From contig JAGCVR010000090.1 in the NCBI GenBank assembly GCA_017962285.1, positions 1 to 7,285 on the forward strand: DNA of 7,285 nucleotides, written 5' to 3'. This DNA comes from Muribaculaceae bacterium. Its GTDB lineage: Bacteria; Bacteroidota; Bacteroidia; Bacteroidales; Muribaculaceae. Shown in pieces: positions 6,932 through 7,285 of this stretch. A program made the translations under genes and the position numbers. Under the pieces are notes generated by a model that made no database searches, was not told the DNA's origin, and worked only from the letters and a program-made list of their open reading frames with translations. The first letter of the stretch is position 1. The number at the start of each line of letters is the position of its first letter.

Positions 6932-7285
6932 TTAATGTTTTTCAAAAAATTTCAGCACATCGTCCATAAGTGCCTGCCGGCTCTCCGCACCGGTAATGGT
7001 TTCGAACGGGAAGCCCAGCACCACTGTTCTGTAATTTCCACGATCGGATGCGATTCCGGCTGGGATGTTGTTTTCCTTATACCGCACAATGGTAGCGCCG
7101 TTTGCGTCGCTCGCCTTGATACCGTCGGGCGACTCCACAGCATAAAAATCGCTGTTCAGCTTGCTCACAAACGAGATTTTATGTTCATCTCCTATTTCCT
7201 TGAACTTCGATGGAACAGAATACACGTCGCCGTTAATCGCAGCCTGACTTGTGAGGAACTCATAACCTAAGACATCGGTTGCAAA
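6932..7285 (-). CDS. C-terminal part of an unrecognised protein (5' end outside window)
   Basis: The frame is open from the window edge (starting FATDVLGYEFLTSQ) to the TAA at 6934-6932, giving 118 codons of what must be a longer protein. A GTG at 7225 could be taken as a start, but the frame continues upstream without a stop and with protein-like composition, so I treat this as partial. Seen: alternating beta-type segments with YAVESPDGIKA, TIVRYKENNIPAGIA and the ending YRTVVLGFPFETITGAESRQ followed by LMDDVLKFFEKH. That ending recalls the final strand and helix of large Bacteroidota secreted proteins annotated as xanthan lyase or golvesin-C-terminal-like, where a VVLGFPFE-like strand and a terminal amphipathic helix close the protein. 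This link is from memory and uncertain. It is the most upstream gene visible and lies 31 bp before the glycosyltransferase, so it is probably in the same transcript. Confidence 0.6.
   Translation of the reverse strand, partial: FATDVLGYEFLTSQAAINGDVYSVPSKFKEIGDEHKISFVSKLNSDFYAVESPDGIKASDANGATIVRYKENNIPAGIASDRGNYRTVVLGFPFETITGAESRQALMDDVLKFFEKH

Larger units (their letters stand above)
1..7285 (-). other. Probable seven-gene co-transcribed cluster, peptidoglycan salvage theme
   Basis: Seven minus-strand genes are separated by 31, 41, 10, 76, 16 and 15 bp in transcription order, with no opposing gene and no convincing terminator between them. NamZ and AmpG give the peptidoglycan-recycling theme, and a D-lactate dehydrogenase is a logical partner because MurNAc carries a D-lactyl ether. 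Both ends run out of the window, so the first promoter and the last gene are not visible. MurQ, a MurNAc kinase and NagZ are not encoded here. Confidence 0.7.

Noticed and set aside
6932..7225. Stand-alone 97-aa gene starting at the GTG at 7225
   Set aside because: The frame stays open to the window edge with protein-like sequence (FATDVLGYEFLTSQ), so the GTG is most likely an internal Val codon.

Overview
The window looks like Bacteroidales chromosome. Start codons sit in A/T-rich leaders, mostly without a Shine-Dalgarno sequence, and the protein families and their order (NamZ, AmpG, SpoIID/LytB, DUF4922, GT2) are typical of that order. I cannot place it at genus level; a gut lineage such as Muribaculaceae, Prevotellaceae or Bacteroidaceae is a guess.

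All seven genes lie on the minus strand, packed with gaps of 10 to 76 bp, so they read as one transcription unit running from high to low coordinates. In transcription order they are: (1) 7285-6932, the C-terminal end of an unrecognised protein that enters from the window edge; (2) 6900-5425, a family 2 glycosyltransferase with two GT-A-like halves; (3) 5383-4397, a DUF4922 protein with a HIT/GalT-type nucleotidyltransferase or phosphorylase signature; (4) 4386-3028, a SpoIID/LytB-domain protein without a signal peptide; (5) 2951-1623, an AmpG-type MFS permease; (6) 1606-326, an exported NamZ-family (DUF1343) exo-beta-N-acetylmuramidase; (7) 310-1, the N-terminus of a Dld-II-like FAD-dependent D-lactate dehydrogenase, cut by the window edge.

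The best supported theme is peptidoglycan (muropeptide) salvage. NamZ would trim MurNAc from glycan ends in the periplasm, AmpG would import muropeptides or amino sugars, and the FAD enzyme could oxidise the D-lactate released when the MurNAc lactyl ether is cleaved by a MurQ-type etherase. No MurQ or MurNAc kinase is encoded in the window. The less understood part is the trio GT2, DUF4922 and SpoIID-like protein. None has a visible signal peptide, and the DUF4922 and SpoIID-like proteins are cysteine-rich, so all three look cytoplasmic. A cytoplasmic SpoIID-like protein next to a nucleotide-sugar-type enzyme and a glycosyltransferase is the most interesting unexplained feature here.

I saw no tRNA, rRNA, CRISPR array, insertion sequence or convincing terminator. 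No stretch above 76 bp lacks a gene.
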